Part shown: in pieces, positions 10,718 through 25,100 of the stretch | Layout of the letters: each line of letters opens with the position of its first letter | Numbering within the stretch: position 1 is the stretch's first letter | From: Bugula neritina | Lineage: Eukaryota > Bryozoa > Gymnolaemata > Cheilostomatida > Bugulidae | Assembly: GCA_964035545.1 (NCBI GenBank) | Contig: OZ037766.1 | Coordinates: forward strand, 31,875,773 to 31,939,772 | Direction: 5' to 3' | DNA length: 64,000 bases | Program-made: the position numbers and the translations under genes | The notes under the pieces: generated by a model | Told to the model about the DNA's origin: nothing | Seen by the model: the letters and a program-made list of their open reading frames with translations, nothing else | Databases searched by the model: none

Positions 10718-13700
10718 TTAGAATTGGTTACCAGTAGCAGGTTTTCCCCGGCTGTATTCAAGCATGCATTTCAGCTTGGTGTTTAACTGCTTGTCCTTGG
10801 CTGGAACCTCAATCTATTGTAGGATAGAATTCATGCAGAGTTAATAATTGTGCTAGTAAATAGAAATATTTTTTGAGTAGAATACGGGTAGAGAATAAGT
10901 CAATAAACTAATTGATGTTCATTTAAAATCCATCACTCAGACAAATTTGTTTTGAAGCATGAAAAAGGTTTTTGCCACACTCTGAACAACTGAGCAACAA
11001 CATAATATATATAATATATAATATATATATATATATATAATCTTTACTCACTCAGCCCATGCATTACCTTACCTTAGCAATGTCTTCTTCAGTATCACTG
11101 CCACCTTCATATGCAGTGCCGGGAGGTCCTGCGGCAGTTGTATGATGAACTGGAGCAATAGGGGCACTAGCAACACCCCCTTCATTGATGTCTTTTTGGA
11201 GCTTCTGAACAACTTTTTCTATGTGACAGAGATATACTTATACATATTGTCAAATGTTATTGATTGATATATTGGTATTAACTTAAATGGTTTAGAGATC
11301 ACAGGTGTAGATTTAAGTTTACACAAAGACCAGGCATTTATTTAACAGCAATAAGGTTGTTATACCTGTCTCTTCTATGAGTACAGAAATAATTCCTCTG
11401 TCATCCCTGTCAAAGCTCATCATACATTTTATGGTTCTTAATAATTTTTCATTAAAACCTTCAGATGCTTGCTCTAATTCTTTCTGCACAACCATATCAC
11501 TCGAAGTTCCATCAATTTGTTTAAATCTGCCTAACTAATAACAATATAAATATAGCCATAAACATATTTACAAACAATACTTTAGCAATTAACATCTAAA
11601 TGACTAAATACCAGTGTAAATTATGCATAGTCACAAAAACGTTATAAATAATTTCAAGCAGTTTTTTATTTAGGTACTAAGAAACCAAGCTAAGAAAGAA
11701 AATTAATCCACTCTCCATACCTCTTCCCTTATGGCCTCTGTAAGCGAAATTTTTGTCATACATTCAACAGCTGCTGCCCCTGAGCCAATTCTCTCAAGAT
11801 AATCTCTATACATGCGTTTTCTTAAATCCAAAGCAGAATAAACTTTTGGCAAAGTATGCCAAGGTGATTCTAGAGTTACCAGATGAGCAAGAGTAGCCCC
11901 CAAGCCATACACATCCACAGTTTGGTCACAATACTCTCCCAGAAGAATCTGCAAAGCAGAAAAACACAAACTATTGCTGAAATCATTCAACACATGGGCA
12001 ATAAAAAGACCAGCACAATAGAATAACTCATTTTTTCACAAAAATGTATATAAGCTATGACAATGGAAGCTGGCAAAAATTTCAACTTCATCATCACCTG
12101 ATCATTTTATTTTATTTTTATATTTTTATAGACATCATGCATGTCGTTTACATGTTGAGCTCTTTACATGCGAAAGAATACTCTGCTAGATATATACAAA
12201 GTTGCAGTTCATCTCAATGTTATATATGCATAATACTCTAGAAGTAATCTCCAATTATCTTTCACTCATTACACTCCGAGGGGTGGCCACACGATGTTTT
12301 TAAAAATTGAGAGCTTTAAGGGTGTTAAATAATCTGTAAAAACTCTAGACTGTTCTTTGTGCCCACTTAGCCACAAAAGCTCCTAAAACTTTTGAAATAA
12401 ATTTGGAGTTGTCTTCTCCTAAATCTTGTCCAAATCAGTTAAATATATTGGAATTATTAAAACTAATTTAATCTATATATATGTAAAAAAAAATTGCAGA
12501 CAACCATAGATGCGTTTCTCACTTTTTTTTGTTGAAACTCTAGACTGTTTTGTCTACCCAGTTAGTCACAAAAGCTCTTCCAACTTCGGAAGGAGTTTGT
12601 TCCCCCTAACTCTGTATAAATTGGTAAAATATCTGGAAATTATTAAAGCTGATGGTTCTAAATATTGTAACTAATTTTGCAAAAAAAAGCAATGAGAAGC
12701 ATGAGCAGATTAGTCTGGACTCCAGAAGATGTTTTAGATTTGTACAATTCAGCTCTACCAACAAATTTAAATTGAACTATATATTATATATAAGCAATGC
12801 TTTTAAAACAATGTTGTTGGTTAAAATTCATAATTTTTATATTATTTTAATGATGACTTCTGAATCAAAATTTATTTAGCTCAGTTATAATTATAAAGGA
12901 AATACCCTAAAGCTTTGCTATAATTGAAAATATATTATAATATGATTATGTATATCTCTATCCGATTTTAGGCAACATTTTTGCTATCACATTAGAAAGT
13001 AAGGAAGAAGCTTAGATGATAGCAATAAAAATACGAGTCCAATGAAAATTTTCTCGATAAACGCATATAAGCACTGCCATAACTCGTCAACTTATGATAA
13101 AAATGACTCGCATCATGATTACCTGCTTCCAATTCCATTAAAATCACTCTGTACTTGCAGACCCTATTAGAGTTTAGTTGTGGTAGGCTAATAGCACCTA
13201 CTTGATATGTTAAACACAATCTTATATTATAAGAGTCTTACGAACCTATATGTGCTCCCGCGAAATCTGTTGAAAAATAATTGACTGCAGACTGCTATGC
13301 TTCACACATTCTCCTTCCTGAAAGCCTATTATTTTTGATGAAATGGCAAAACTTCAAAAAGTGAAAGCTGTTCCTACATTTGGTTTGCATGCTGATACAT
13401 TCCTTACAGAAATTATTGTAACGGCTCATCCCTATTTTTCATACAGAATAGATTTTTTCTGTGACTTATCTAGAAACCAGTTTTAGGAATATGGAGAGAT
13501 CAAGGCATGCTATGATATGTATAGTCATGGAACACCTGTTTTTGGTTTAAATCAAAAATTTCTAGTCAATGCTTGCAATTTTCTGGCAATTAGCAACAGG
13601 AAAAATTATGGTGCATTTTTTGTGAAAAGCAAAGGGTGAAAAACGGCTATAGAGAGATATTTTCATAGCTGTTGGGTTCGAGGAAAACTGCATTTAGCTA

Positions 13701-15650
13701 GAACTTTCAAAACATTGCAGAGTTCATAAGAAAGCCGAAGTATAGGGTAATAAGACACGTGCTTACAGGCATGATCTTACATGCAAAATATGTCCTGAAG
13801 AATGTTCTCTCTCAGTCAAATGTATAAGAATAAAATCACATTATTTGCTACATATTACCATTTGAAAATTTATATTCATTCACAGAACGTGGTGATCATA
13901 CATGAGATATTTAGATGTCAATTTTGCTGCAAATCAACTTAGATATGAGTTGTGTGCAGTGCAGCACTTCCTGGCTTTCCTACTCTACCAGGTTGTGATT
14001 TGATTAGCACTTTTATGGAAAAGGAAAGTACCTATTTACTCCTTCTTGAAAAAACATTCAAAATGTGCTGAAAGCTTTGAACAGCTTGAAAAGTATACTT
14101 TAAGTCACAACTGCAACTATACTTAAATAGAAAAGTTTGTAAATAAGCATATATATAAATGCTCTTATGTTAGTCTTTCAGTTTATAAATGGTCACTGTG
14201 ACAGCTCTATGCAGCCTGACCGACTACATATAATTGGCACTGCAGTCTCTGTGACCATTTAACACAACTTTTAAATTTAAAATGCCTACAAAGTACTAGG
14301 AAGTGATCTCATAATGGCCAAAAACCCGTGCAAATATTTGAGTGAATTCAACAATATAGCTCCTAAAAGTTTATATAGAATTTTGCAAAAATCTCAAACA
14401 AGCTGATATATTATTTAATTTAAAAGTTGATCATTATAATTTAAAAAAAACTGGTGTAATTTGAATGCTATAACTTTCAAATTTGGTTTAAAATGAGGCA
14501 ATGTGCATGTGGTTAGCACGTTAAAATTTTACTGAGGCCTGGTATATCTTGCTAGGATATAAACCTATTCCTATTCAAAAGGCAGATAGATTAGACTATA
14601 TACAGTTGCACATTTTCTTAGTGCTAGTAGAATGTATAGAAAATTGATAAATGGTGGACTGTTTTTTGAGAGTTTTCTCTGCTGATTATACCAGACATGT
14701 AAAAGAAGCCTAACTTGAGCTTCTTGCTGTTTTTCACCATAACCATTTAACCCTTGCATATCTAGTATATACTTATAGTGAGCTTTTGGTGTAAAAAATT
14801 TGAGATATGCATATTTGTTTTAGTTGTTACATGCTTACTGAAGGGTGGGTTGAACTATGTTCTATTTCTTCCCATTGATGTTGTGGGGTAGGTAGCCTGC
14901 TTCTCATATTTTACAGCACATTTGTAACTATTGTTGGCGAAGGCTTTTTAGTACATGGGTGCTTTACTATTGAAGTACTCTTCATTTGCTAAAAGGTAGA
15001 TAGTTGACATAATATTTTGAAACATTTTCAATTATCTTTGGGGAGTGTTTTATTACTTCGATTTGCATAAAGAGGATTGTTATCCAATTTTTATTGGCCT
15101 ATGAGTGCTGTCAAGGAGGTTCAATGAGACATCTATAAGAGCAATGTAACTATGCTAGAACTATTGAACGCTGTAACTGCAAACATTTCACAAATCTAAG
15201 CAAACACATATATAATACCTTAAAGATAAAAGCATAAGATATGATGGAACATGGGACACAATCACCACCAGCTAAAACCATCATCTAAGCATTGCAACCC
15301 GTACTTATTAAAAAGTAACAAATTATGTATAAACTCAACATCAGTACTTTGAATAAGAGATCCAAACAAACTTATATATGTTATAGGCACTGCTTTATTG
15401 TCAATTTTATATTCTACTACTTGTGTTGTTTTAAATTATTCTGTCTAACATTTTATAAAACATTGTTGTCTTATCAGTCAGCCTGACAAGTAGCACACAT
15501 TTTCCCATGAAAAAATTTTGAAATGATCAAGTTCAAATTAATATCAAAACAAGTGACCATATTTCAACTTATAAATTTTAGTATTCAACTTGACTTTTTT
15601 ATAAAACTTTTGAGCACTTTGTTTAGTGAGCAGTCATTCACACATATACC

Positions 15651-15706
<56 letters not shown>

Positions 15707-18700
15707 ATGTATGTATATGTATATATATATGTATATGTATATATATATAATTCTTTGACACATCAGCATAAAAAGCAGTTGATCTTACATAACTAGCTTC
15801 TTCCATATACTTATTATATATGCTTGTGCTAAAAGTTATGTGTCATTCATATAGCAAACTTGTGTTTCTATTGACAACTTGGCTTTGAATAAAAATAATG
15901 TTTTGCAATTTATAGATTCCGAATCAGTGTAGAATATTAAAAAAGAAACAACCAATTTTGGTTTCTCATAAAAAGATTGTTATAATTTTCAGAATTTGTG
16001 GGTTGGTGTGCAATCAAGAGAGTCTCAGTTACTATGCTAGAGAAACTTCGCCAGAATAGTTCGAATTAATACTAATATATTTTATACATAAGAACACATC
16101 ACAAAAACTACACAAATACATTCAGCTAATTGACACGGTCTATACAGTTCACCAGCCTAAACTCAACTAACTAAACAGCAGGGAAACTACTACTACTAAA
16201 AACGGTCAGTCCTGCTAATTGGTTGTCCATTGTTCCGGGTCATCTCTATGACCCCGTGCTACACTCATGGGGGAAATAACATTTCCGTTATTACGTTGCT
16301 TGCATGGTAGCTCCACGAGCCACCACAATATTGTTTTTTATAGTTTTTTTTTAGTTTTTTATAGTTTTTTATAGTTTATCTTTTAATAGCGGATGCTATT
16401 TTGCACGATCTGCGTTTATTTTTATTACCCATTCAAGATGTGGATTTGTTTTTTGTAATAACTTAAGTTTGGGTAGAGATAGAATTCTAGAGTTTGTACA
16501 TTCAGAATCAGCACAAAATTTTAATATATAAGGAACAACCTTTTTTGAGTGGCCACTTAGTAAAGTGTAATAAGTTAATTTTTTGACTTTTTTGGGAAGT
16601 TACTCCTAGACTATAAGGCTTGGCTATCTTTATGCTCAGCAATGACAATCAGGATTGAGCTCTCTAACCATAGCTGTAAACTCAAGCTGCTGGCAGGGCT
16701 CGTAACTCCTAGAGTTACTTGAGCTCTTTGACTTGGTTTTACACACCTTTTAAATATGCTTTAGTGAAACTATAAGTTTCTACTATTTCAAAGGTGTGGG
16801 TCATGGTACTCTGTTCTGTGCTGAAGAGGGGAAAAACCCTAAGACAGCTGCTGGGCACAGATTGGTGTAACAATAATAATTAAGTGAGCTGTTATACTCT
16901 TCAGCATTGTTATTTATTTTGCGAAGAAAACAATGCATTGTAACTTTGTTTTATCATGTTTTTTCAACTGTTGAAATTAATTATATTTTAAGCTTACCTC
17001 TGGGGCTGCATATTCTGCTGTATAACCATCTATTTTATGTGCTTCATTAACAAAGCAGGCCAGGCCAAAATCTATCAACTTGGAAAACTCAGAGGATCTG
17101 TAACATTGAGTTGTATTTTTACACATATAAATCATATATAGCAAATAAGTCTGGGTGCATGAAAATAATCCAAAATCATTCTCTAAAATGAAGAAAATTG
17201 TTTACAAGCATTTAAAGGTAAAAATTATTTTTGTTAAACTTATATGGAAGAGTTCTGTTGCACTATATAAGGCTGAAGTTCTCCATGTTCCTTTAGAAAT
17301 TACGGTAAATAGGCAACATATTTTAACTAAGACAAAACTGAAGGTAATTTGCAAAAAGTGGCTATAAAACATCTAATAACTGAGAAAGCAACATACCTAT
17401 TGTAAAGAATGTTTGCTGGTGTAAAGTCCCTATGTACGATCCCTCTATCTTGCAAGTACTTGATGACTCTGGCTTGTTGGCGTAAAATCACAGAAATGTG
17501 ATATTGATGGACTAGAGAGCGTACAGGACTGTTTCTCTTGTGTTCAGTTGAAATCAGCTGGTGCAAGTCTTTACCTAGAGGTAAAAAGTACATGCAACTT
17601 ATCTTTAGTTACATTTCTAATGTATAACACAGGCTTTTCCCAATTTTTTTAGTTACTGCACCTACCTCTCAAAGTAGGCTATGTGAAATCAAAATGCAAA
17701 CTATCGACTTTATTAACAACAAATATCTTCCTTAAATGTCTATTTTTTATCATTGAATCTCTGTTTTACAGCGCCAGTTGAACTAAGGAAGCTTGAAGAT
17801 GCATAATATGTATGATAGGATTTTAAATATGCACCTTCAAAGAATTCTAATACAATGAATTCCTCTATACCAACTGTACACGAAAACATCATCCGTATGA
17901 TATTATCATGAGCTTCACCAGCTCTCAAGTTATTGAAATGTTTGATTTCATTTGCAAGGGCTGGTCCGGTGCGATCTCCTTTAGCCTACCAAAAATGGAA
18001 AATAAAAAATAACTCAGCAATAATTGTTGTAAAATAATAACATTTGAACCTCTTGTAAAATAACTTTCTAGCACTTTAACCTCGGCCTTTTAACTAGTAA
18101 GCAGTTACACTACAAGGGTTACCAAAGAATTGAAACACTACATATTTCTCAAATTTCATCCATGATTTTGTCCCAAAAATCACTTCTGGCAATTCAACAA
18201 TTGTATAAAATTTGAGAGACCCATAAGTATTATCACATATTCACTAAAATATGACTCATTATTTTGCAAAAGACCCTTTTCACAAGTTTCTCTAGGGGCA
18301 TTTGTATTTTGAGGTTGTCTCCTGCCATGGTCCAAGAGGTAGTCTCCATGATATATAGAAGGCCCATAAAATCAGTAGAAATTTAAGGTTAGTGTGAAGA
18401 CTATTGCTAGTATGAGTTACATTTTTCTAAGATAAATATTTTGGCATAAGCACACATATTAGCAGTTTCAGAAACTTTTTTAAAAACTTTTCATGATATA
18501 TTTGACCAAAATTGAACTTCAAAACATTCTTTCGGTTTTTGGCTATTGAGCAATGCTGAGCTGGCAGCTATCATATTATCATTTGTTTTGCTGGCTGTCA
18601 CCACTCTGTTTAGAATTGTTAACCTTTCAACTCTTAGAATAATACTAACATATGCTCATCTTACATAATATAGCTACACTAGTCAGCTCTGTCTTACTAA

Positions 18701-20180
18701 AGTGCAAATGATCCAAATTATGGTTTTGAATACATGCTGTAGTTTATGAACGGCAAAGCCTTCACAAAAAACCAACTGTTTAATCACACTATAACATAAC
18801 AGTGTCACAGCAATAATAATAAACAACATTGATTAAAGCTAAGGCTGAAAAATTTAAGCTACGAACCTTTCTCTTTAGAAGGTAACACCTATAAAGACAA
18901 ATTAAGTTTAGCCGTTATACTACCTTTCCCCGAAGAAAAACCTTTAAATTTTGAAAGATGATAAAAGTCAAATCAAAATCTCTATATTAAGCAAATTTTT
19001 CAATGCAAGTGTAAAGACTAAAAATACGACTTCTTTATTTTCACACCTGTTTTAGACAAATGTCTTTTTCAGCTTTTCCACCAGGTTCTATCTGTTTTCC
19101 CTGATAAACAAGTGCAAAGCCTCCTTCTTCAATCCTTGGAATTGTTAACACCAATGTGATGAGTTGGCCTGCCTACAACATTGATAATCATATGCTACTT
19201 GCATGTTCGCAGTAGAAGATATTTCAAGATATACAAAACAATATTGATCAATTATTATTAGCTATTGTGCATGGAGCACTAGCTTAGAAATTATGCTGGC
19301 TTAATGGGAATTACAGATTACCCATTCTACTGAATTGACAAACAATATCAACAAGTTTGCCAATTTGAATAAATTTCACCTGATTTCCAGCTTCCCTACT
19401 TTCATCGACTAGTATGTACTTTTTCCCCTCTTTCTGTTAAATGCATGAATATGTTAGATAAAAGAACAATTAGCTTGAAAGTACTGCTAATTAACAATTA
19501 AATAGTAAAATATTATATACATGGGATAAAAGCTTTAATAATCAACAACATTTACCTAGGTGAATTGAAGAAAATATAACTGATTTAAATAACCAGAGTA
19601 AAGTTACAGAAAACCAAATTGATGCTCAAGATACTGCTTTCTGTTGATAAATGACTTTAAAGCAATAGTTAGAAGTTTTACAGGTCCATGATTGGTGAAG
19701 TGATGCTCAAAGTCTCATTACTTTAGCATAACAAGTTTGTAGCAAACTTTTTCACATCAACAGTAACACTGTGCAGAAAATGCATGACCGCTATATTGGT
19801 CAATACTAATGTTTTAACCTTCCTCCCAACTCATTATTTTTGAATATAAACTATAACTATTTGAATATAAAACCACTGCTGCAGAAGAAATTTGAAAAGT
19901 TTACTAGACAGTCTAGACTGCAAACCAATATTATTGATAATTGATGTCTAGCATTTACTTACATCTGTTGCTTCCAAGGGTCCATTGTCTCGCAATTGAT
20001 GAGATAAGCTTTTCCATGCATATGCTAACTTTAATAATATATAAGAGTACTTTTGCTAGCATAGTGAAACTTGCACAACAAGAGCACATATATTTGAAAT
20101 ACAAGAATACCTAAAAAAATTATCAACTATTGAGTTGATATAAGTATATCATAAAGGCTCACCTGGTCATTCATAGCCAT
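10718..20180 (-). CDS. Divergent protein kinase-like gene 1 (11 exons, 452 aa)
   Basis: Exons in transcript order: 20180-20163, 20055-19963, 19433-19380, 19172-19047, 17985-17835, 17574-17397, 17097-16998, 11948-11721, 11534-11366, 11218-11073, 10813-10718. The sum is 1359 nt. Kinase domain: atypical Gly-loop EEGGFALVY (residues 70-78), Lys96 in ICLKQ, catalytic loop HRDFTPAN (195-202) with Thr where Ser/Thr kinases have Lys, DFG at 216-218, YAAPE closing the activation segment, and the C-lobe helix motif VYGLGATLAHLVTLESPW. An acidic stretch (GGSDTEED) follows. Both the loop and the lysine are changed, so activity is doubtful; this could be a pseudokinase. The start ATGGCTATG has a good context (GCGGAGATGG). 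The second exon could start at 20024 instead (catatg acceptor), but only the longer form keeps frame. A leader exon may end near 20723. Intron 7 is 5 kb. It is paralogous to the genes at 41877 and 52619. Not a kinase family I can name. Confidence 0.88.
11949..16997. other. 5 kb intron of kinase-like gene 1
   Basis: No gene seen. It contains an internal repeat (about 12330-12440 and 12535-12610, sharing 'aactctagactgtt' and 'cacaaaagctc'), a short inverted repeat around 14181-14270 ('aaatggtcac' / 'gtgaccattt'), a TA/TG microsatellite (15652-15749), and a T-rich 'ttttttatag' repeat at 16327-16380. Short ORFs here show no coding signal. Confidence 0.7.
15652..15749. repeat. (TA)n and TATG microsatellite
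   Basis: A TA run to about 15700 followed by gtgtgtatgtatgtatatgt-type sequence, in the long intron of kinase-like gene 1. Confidence 0.97.
18275..18600. repeat. Dispersed repeat, copy 1 (intronic)
   Basis: Reverse-complement similarity to 55590-55945. Matched blocks include 'gtattttgaggttgtctcct', 'aaggttagtgtgaag', 'aaatattttggcataagcac' and 'tgttttgctggctgtca'. It lies in the intron between the Lys-loop exon and the next exon of kinase-like gene 1. Relative to transcription both copies have the same orientation, but they sit in different introns. A transposable element is therefore more likely than inherited intron sequence. Confidence 0.75.
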
Positions 20181-20197
20181 CTCCGCCCAGCCTGACA

Positions 20198-22199
20198 CTA
20201 GGAGTATTAGAGAACCAGAACACCAATATAACGCTTGTTGGATTATTGGAATGCAAAATAGTTATTTCAACACTTTATAGCAATTTTCTAATTAAGCATA
20301 GCAATTAATACTATGGCTATTTAGTTACAACAAAATAAGAAGCAAATAAATTTATTTTTAACGGCAATGAAAAAAATGTTATAATTTACATAATACTTCA
20401 ATAGTCATTTAACACCCATCAATGTCATATTCATGATTACCAATCCCTTATTTAGCTTATGGTTATCTTTACTCTAATGAGAAACATACCCTGTCTTGGA
20501 TAAATTACAAAAAGTTGACTATACCCTATACGTACACAATAACACTGGTCTCGCAGCATACCACACATCATTAGTTCTTTATAATATCAGATAATGTACC
20601 TGTGTACTTGTGGTCAGTTGTGATAGGTTTGTATCACTCAATATCTAAAATGGCAAAGTAAAACTGCGAAGTTTTTCTAAGCAATTAGCACGGACTTTAA
20701 CAGAAAAGGGTAATTTGCATACCTTTAGTTCCAGCTGAAGCCTCAAGAGTGTAGTGGGACTCGATTGCTTGCAGTTTCTGCGTCAATGGGAATTTCGAGA
20801 GACGAGGCGTTACGTGAGGCGAATAGTTCTATAAGCAGCTCCAAGTTGGGGGTGAAAGACGATTTTAATTCAAGGAGTCCCACGTTTGGAGTTATGTTTC
20901 CAACTTTAAACTTGGGACCCTATAACTACTGCACACAACTCGAAACTGCTTTTAAAAACATGTTTGGTTAATAGTAATATTATTATTATTATTATAATAT
21001 TATTATATTATGTCCAATAAGAATTATCATTAATATTTTTATAGCAATAAAAGGTACGGTTTACGGTTTTGTCGAGCAGGTCCACTTAATCTCTTTGCCC
21101 ATCTTCCTGAAATGTTTATTGAATCAGTGTGAGTGTATTCAACTAAATAATCGGTTGTTGATAAACTTTAAGCTCTGTATCTTCAGTCAGTTCTCACACA
21201 GCTGTGAGTGTCAAGTATGTCGAACATTTGATTAAAGTATTTTTTTAATGCTTAGCGTTAAAATTTGAAAGGAATAACTAACTAAAACACCAAGTTGTGG
21301 ACCAACTCCAAAGACACAGGTTCTCACTCTGACAGTGACTCTACTTGAGTCTCACTTTTACTTTTACTTTTAGTTTTAGCTTAAGTAAAATTAAAACTTT
21401 AACTTTAATCACTAAATTTAATCATAGTGGTGATGGTAATTATTATCATTATGATAAACCCATAATCATAATGGGACAATGATAATGATAATCGTAATAC
21501 CTAAGGCTAACTCTAACTCTAAGGTAGTGTTACTGTCCAAGCCTCCGCTTGGTGACAATGGTGAAACTAAAGAGAACGAGTCGTTTGCTTTAGCAATGCA
21601 ATGATAATGAACTTGAAAGGATGATGATTTGTTTAATATTTGTAATAAAAATTATGATTACCATATTTAATTTATATTACTTTAAAAATACTATTCATTT
21701 ATAATATATTCATTTTGAATTTGAGCATTACTATTGGTATTACTATTAGTATTACCATTAGACTTAGTCTTGTAATTTAAATTAGGCAGAAAAAGCTTAA
21801 TAAACCTCAAGTCATGGTTTTTGTCCCCAGTAAAGACCATTGGTAATGTTAGGAAGAACATCCAGTTATAATTGCTCATACGCCACATATGAATAAGTTC
21901 TTAGCCCACTTTAAAAAACCTTTTCTGCTTTTAAGATATTATAATATATTGCATTATTCAACATAGCCAGCGTCAGTTCCTGTTGGAAATATATACATCA
22001 ACAGACTAAGTAACTTTAGCGCTCCCAATGAAATTACAATGGCAACTAAATGTTGTATTTTCTCTTTACTAGAGCTGTTATACAAATAATGTTCCTTAAT
22101 ATTGACTAACTTTTCTGTAAGCCTGTCTATATTGCTGCTAAACTTTGCTAGAACATTTCTGTTATATTATTTATAAGAATGTAATGCTGATCTCTGGCA
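20198..22199. other. Head-to-head intergenic region, kinase-like gene 1 / SH3 adaptor
   Basis: About 2 kb between two divergent starts, presumably holding both promoters. A candidate non-coding leader exon of the minus-strand gene ends at 20723 (GTATGC donor on minus). An (ATT)n-rich patch lies at 20973-21010 and CCAAT is seen at about 21013. No other gene is supportable; the 68-codon ORF at 20765 (+) is unsupported. Confidence 0.5.
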
Positions 22200-25100
22200 A
22201 TGGAGAACTCGGTTGAGTCTTTGAGGGGATCTTCCAACTCTGCTGTCCCGGCAGCTGCTCCAAGGCCAGTAGCTGCACCACGGAGATCTTCTGCATTGTC
22301 TTCAAGAAATTCAGATTTAACCAATAAACCGAAGACAACTCCTAAGCCTAAGCCACCCATCTCTGCTAAGCCAAAGATTCCTCCTCTGAAGCCCTCTGGA
22401 GGAAATGAGTCAACTGCGAGTGCGCCACAGAAAACTCGACCAAAATCTATTAGAATAACAGACGACGAGATCCACGGTAAAGTGGCTAATGAGCTGACCT
22501 CTATTCTTGGTAGACCACGCAGCTCCTCAAAGGGCCTCCTTTCACCAACCTCCTATTCAGTCTCTGACAGCCTTGGAACTAACAAGGAAGATTCCATCAC
22601 ACCAAGTCTGTCACAGCAAGTGCCCCTTACAAGTGCCCCTCCCAAACCCCTGCCCCGAGTGCGCCCCTCTCAAGCCGGCGCTGATGCTGTTAGCCCTGAG
22701 GCTACAAACACGTCTGAGATCTCTTCGCCTGTGCTGCCGGCAGCAATGTCCAGTCCATCTCCGCCAGCCTCCTCTTCTCACGACAGTCAGGGGCAGAGTC
22801 CAAAGAAGCCTAAACCAGCTCGGCCACCCCCTCCTTCTGTGAAACGACCTCCACCCCCAGTTGTGAAACCGACCTTTAAACCAGCTTTACCTGAAACTCC
22901 GACGGTTTCTGTTGCACCAGGTGTGTAGGTTGTTGTATTCTATGTGCACTGTTGTATTAGGTGTACCTCACATTGTATCTAGTGTGTATAACTTTGTATT
23001 GAATATGTATAACATTGTATATAATGTGTCGAGTATGAATGTTTTTCTCTACTCTGTTCAGGCAATATTGTGAAGACAACTCCTGTCGCACGGTCTCCCT
23101 CAACTCTACCCAACAGTGAACAGCAACAGTCGTCTGCTAAAAGGTCAGCAGTAAATGCACCCAATCAATCAGCTTCTTGTAAATCTAACTCCTCTATTTC
23201 ATTTCTATCTCCCACTTAGGATTGTTCAGTCAAATTTCTTGGTTTATTTGATAAAATATTTTCCCTATTAGAAATATTACCAGATTCTTGGGTAGAAAGA
23301 GCTGGTAATTCAACAGATGTGACTAATCACTTTCTATGTAGCACACTTCCTGTTTGTCCGCCATATTATGTGAGCTGTGAGAGGTTCAGATCTACTGAAT
23401 ATTCTTAGCTCAGAGTTGAGTGTGTCAGTAGAAGTAATTTCCCATCATAAAGAGTGGATGTATAATCTAAACTCTAAGGCTAAGCAATGTCTTATTTGTA
23501 TGCTGCCCCCCTATGCTGTAGACTGTAGAGTATCTCTATAGTATACAAGATTAAACTTTTGCTTTCTTATAATACAGAGTATTTTAGATTTCACTGACAA
23601 GTTTTGTCTAATGGAAGGCCTTCAGTAGAGCATAACGACATTTACACTTGCAGTGTTGCTATCATCTATTGGGTATCCATGTCATGGTGCTTACGTCTGC
23701 ATCTGTCATTCTAAATTACTCAGGCGTTAGATTTTATCTGATTTTATTCAAGTTTTTTTTTATTTACTGTGTTTAGCTAGTAACCTCCATTAAGGGTAGT
23801 GTGGTGATGTAATTGTATTTCTATTCGGGTTTTAAAATGATAGAGTGACACTAAAAGTTGGTCACAATTTCAGAATAAATTAACTCATTGCCAATAGTTG
23901 GCCGAATCAGTGTCAGCTACTACCATAACTACTACTACTACTACTACCACAACTACTACTACTACCACTACCATAACTACTACCACAACTACTACCATAA
24001 CTACTACCACAACTACTACCATAACTACTACCACAACTACTACCATAACTACTACTACTATTACAACTACTACCACAACTACTACCAAAATTACTGTCTC
24101 AACTACTACCACTACTACTACCACAACTACTACCACAACTACTACCACTACTACTACTACTATTACTACTACTACCACAGCTACTACCACAACTACTACC
24201 AAAATTACTACCACAACTACTGTCTCAACTTTCGTAATTACGTAAATAGCGTTTGAACAACTATATTATTAGTATCTGCTCTGTATGTAAACTTTCCTAC
24301 AGTAGCTGTATCTACCATTGTGGTTATTACAACTTTATAGGTGGTTGTCTGCTTTAAATACATTCTACATATCCTCTGCATTAATTCTAAGAAATAAAAA
24401 TTTGGTCTGAAATTTTCAGCCAATATAATGCAATTGTGATAGTGTAATGTGATAACGTAGTGTGATTATATATTGTGATAATGCGATATGATAATGTAGA
24501 TATATTCGTTCATAAAGCCCCATATCATTCTAGTCATGTGACAACTAATGTTGGAGTTGTCATACCTAACACTTCTTGTTGATATTTAGAACTTTACAAT
24601 ATTTACAATACGATATTATGCAATATTGATTTTATAATATTTATGATATGAACAAAGTGTTTCAAAAAGTAGATTATTAAAATGTTAATATTGTTCTGGT
24701 ATTTCAAACCCCAACATACAGTCTCACTGTGTAATTAGTGTACTGGAAAGTGTTGGGTCTTGAAATCCTTACAATATAAGAAGTATAGTATGCCATTGCA
24801 AATCGTTTGGCTAAACGTAATGATGCAGTATGACTAGTAGACCTGTTGGTAAAAACAATGGTACAAAACACACTGTGAATGTTGTAATGCTGTGTTATAT
24901 GTTGCCATGATTTTAAGAAATTTTGTATTTTTTAAGGTTTGTCATCTTTCTAACATGTTACATACAAGTTGTTTTTCTACCAAGTGTTGCCACTCTTTGT
25001 AATTTACAAAGTACCTCTAAGTGTAACTATTTTTCCACTATTGCTTTTTACAATGCTCTACTGTTGTAGTTATCATCTCATTGCTGATACATATTATATA

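Noticed and set aside
18080-18135. Possible tRNA-like or SINE fragment ('actagtaagcagttacactaca')
   Set aside because: Some resemblance to degraded tRNA arms but no cloverleaf, no clear A and B boxes. The same applies to 'tagctggtagagc' at about 26603.
23885-24256. ORFs encoding poly-Val, poly-Tyr/His and poly-Thr
   Set aside because: Trinucleotide repeat open in several frames on both strands, inside an intron of the SH3 gene.
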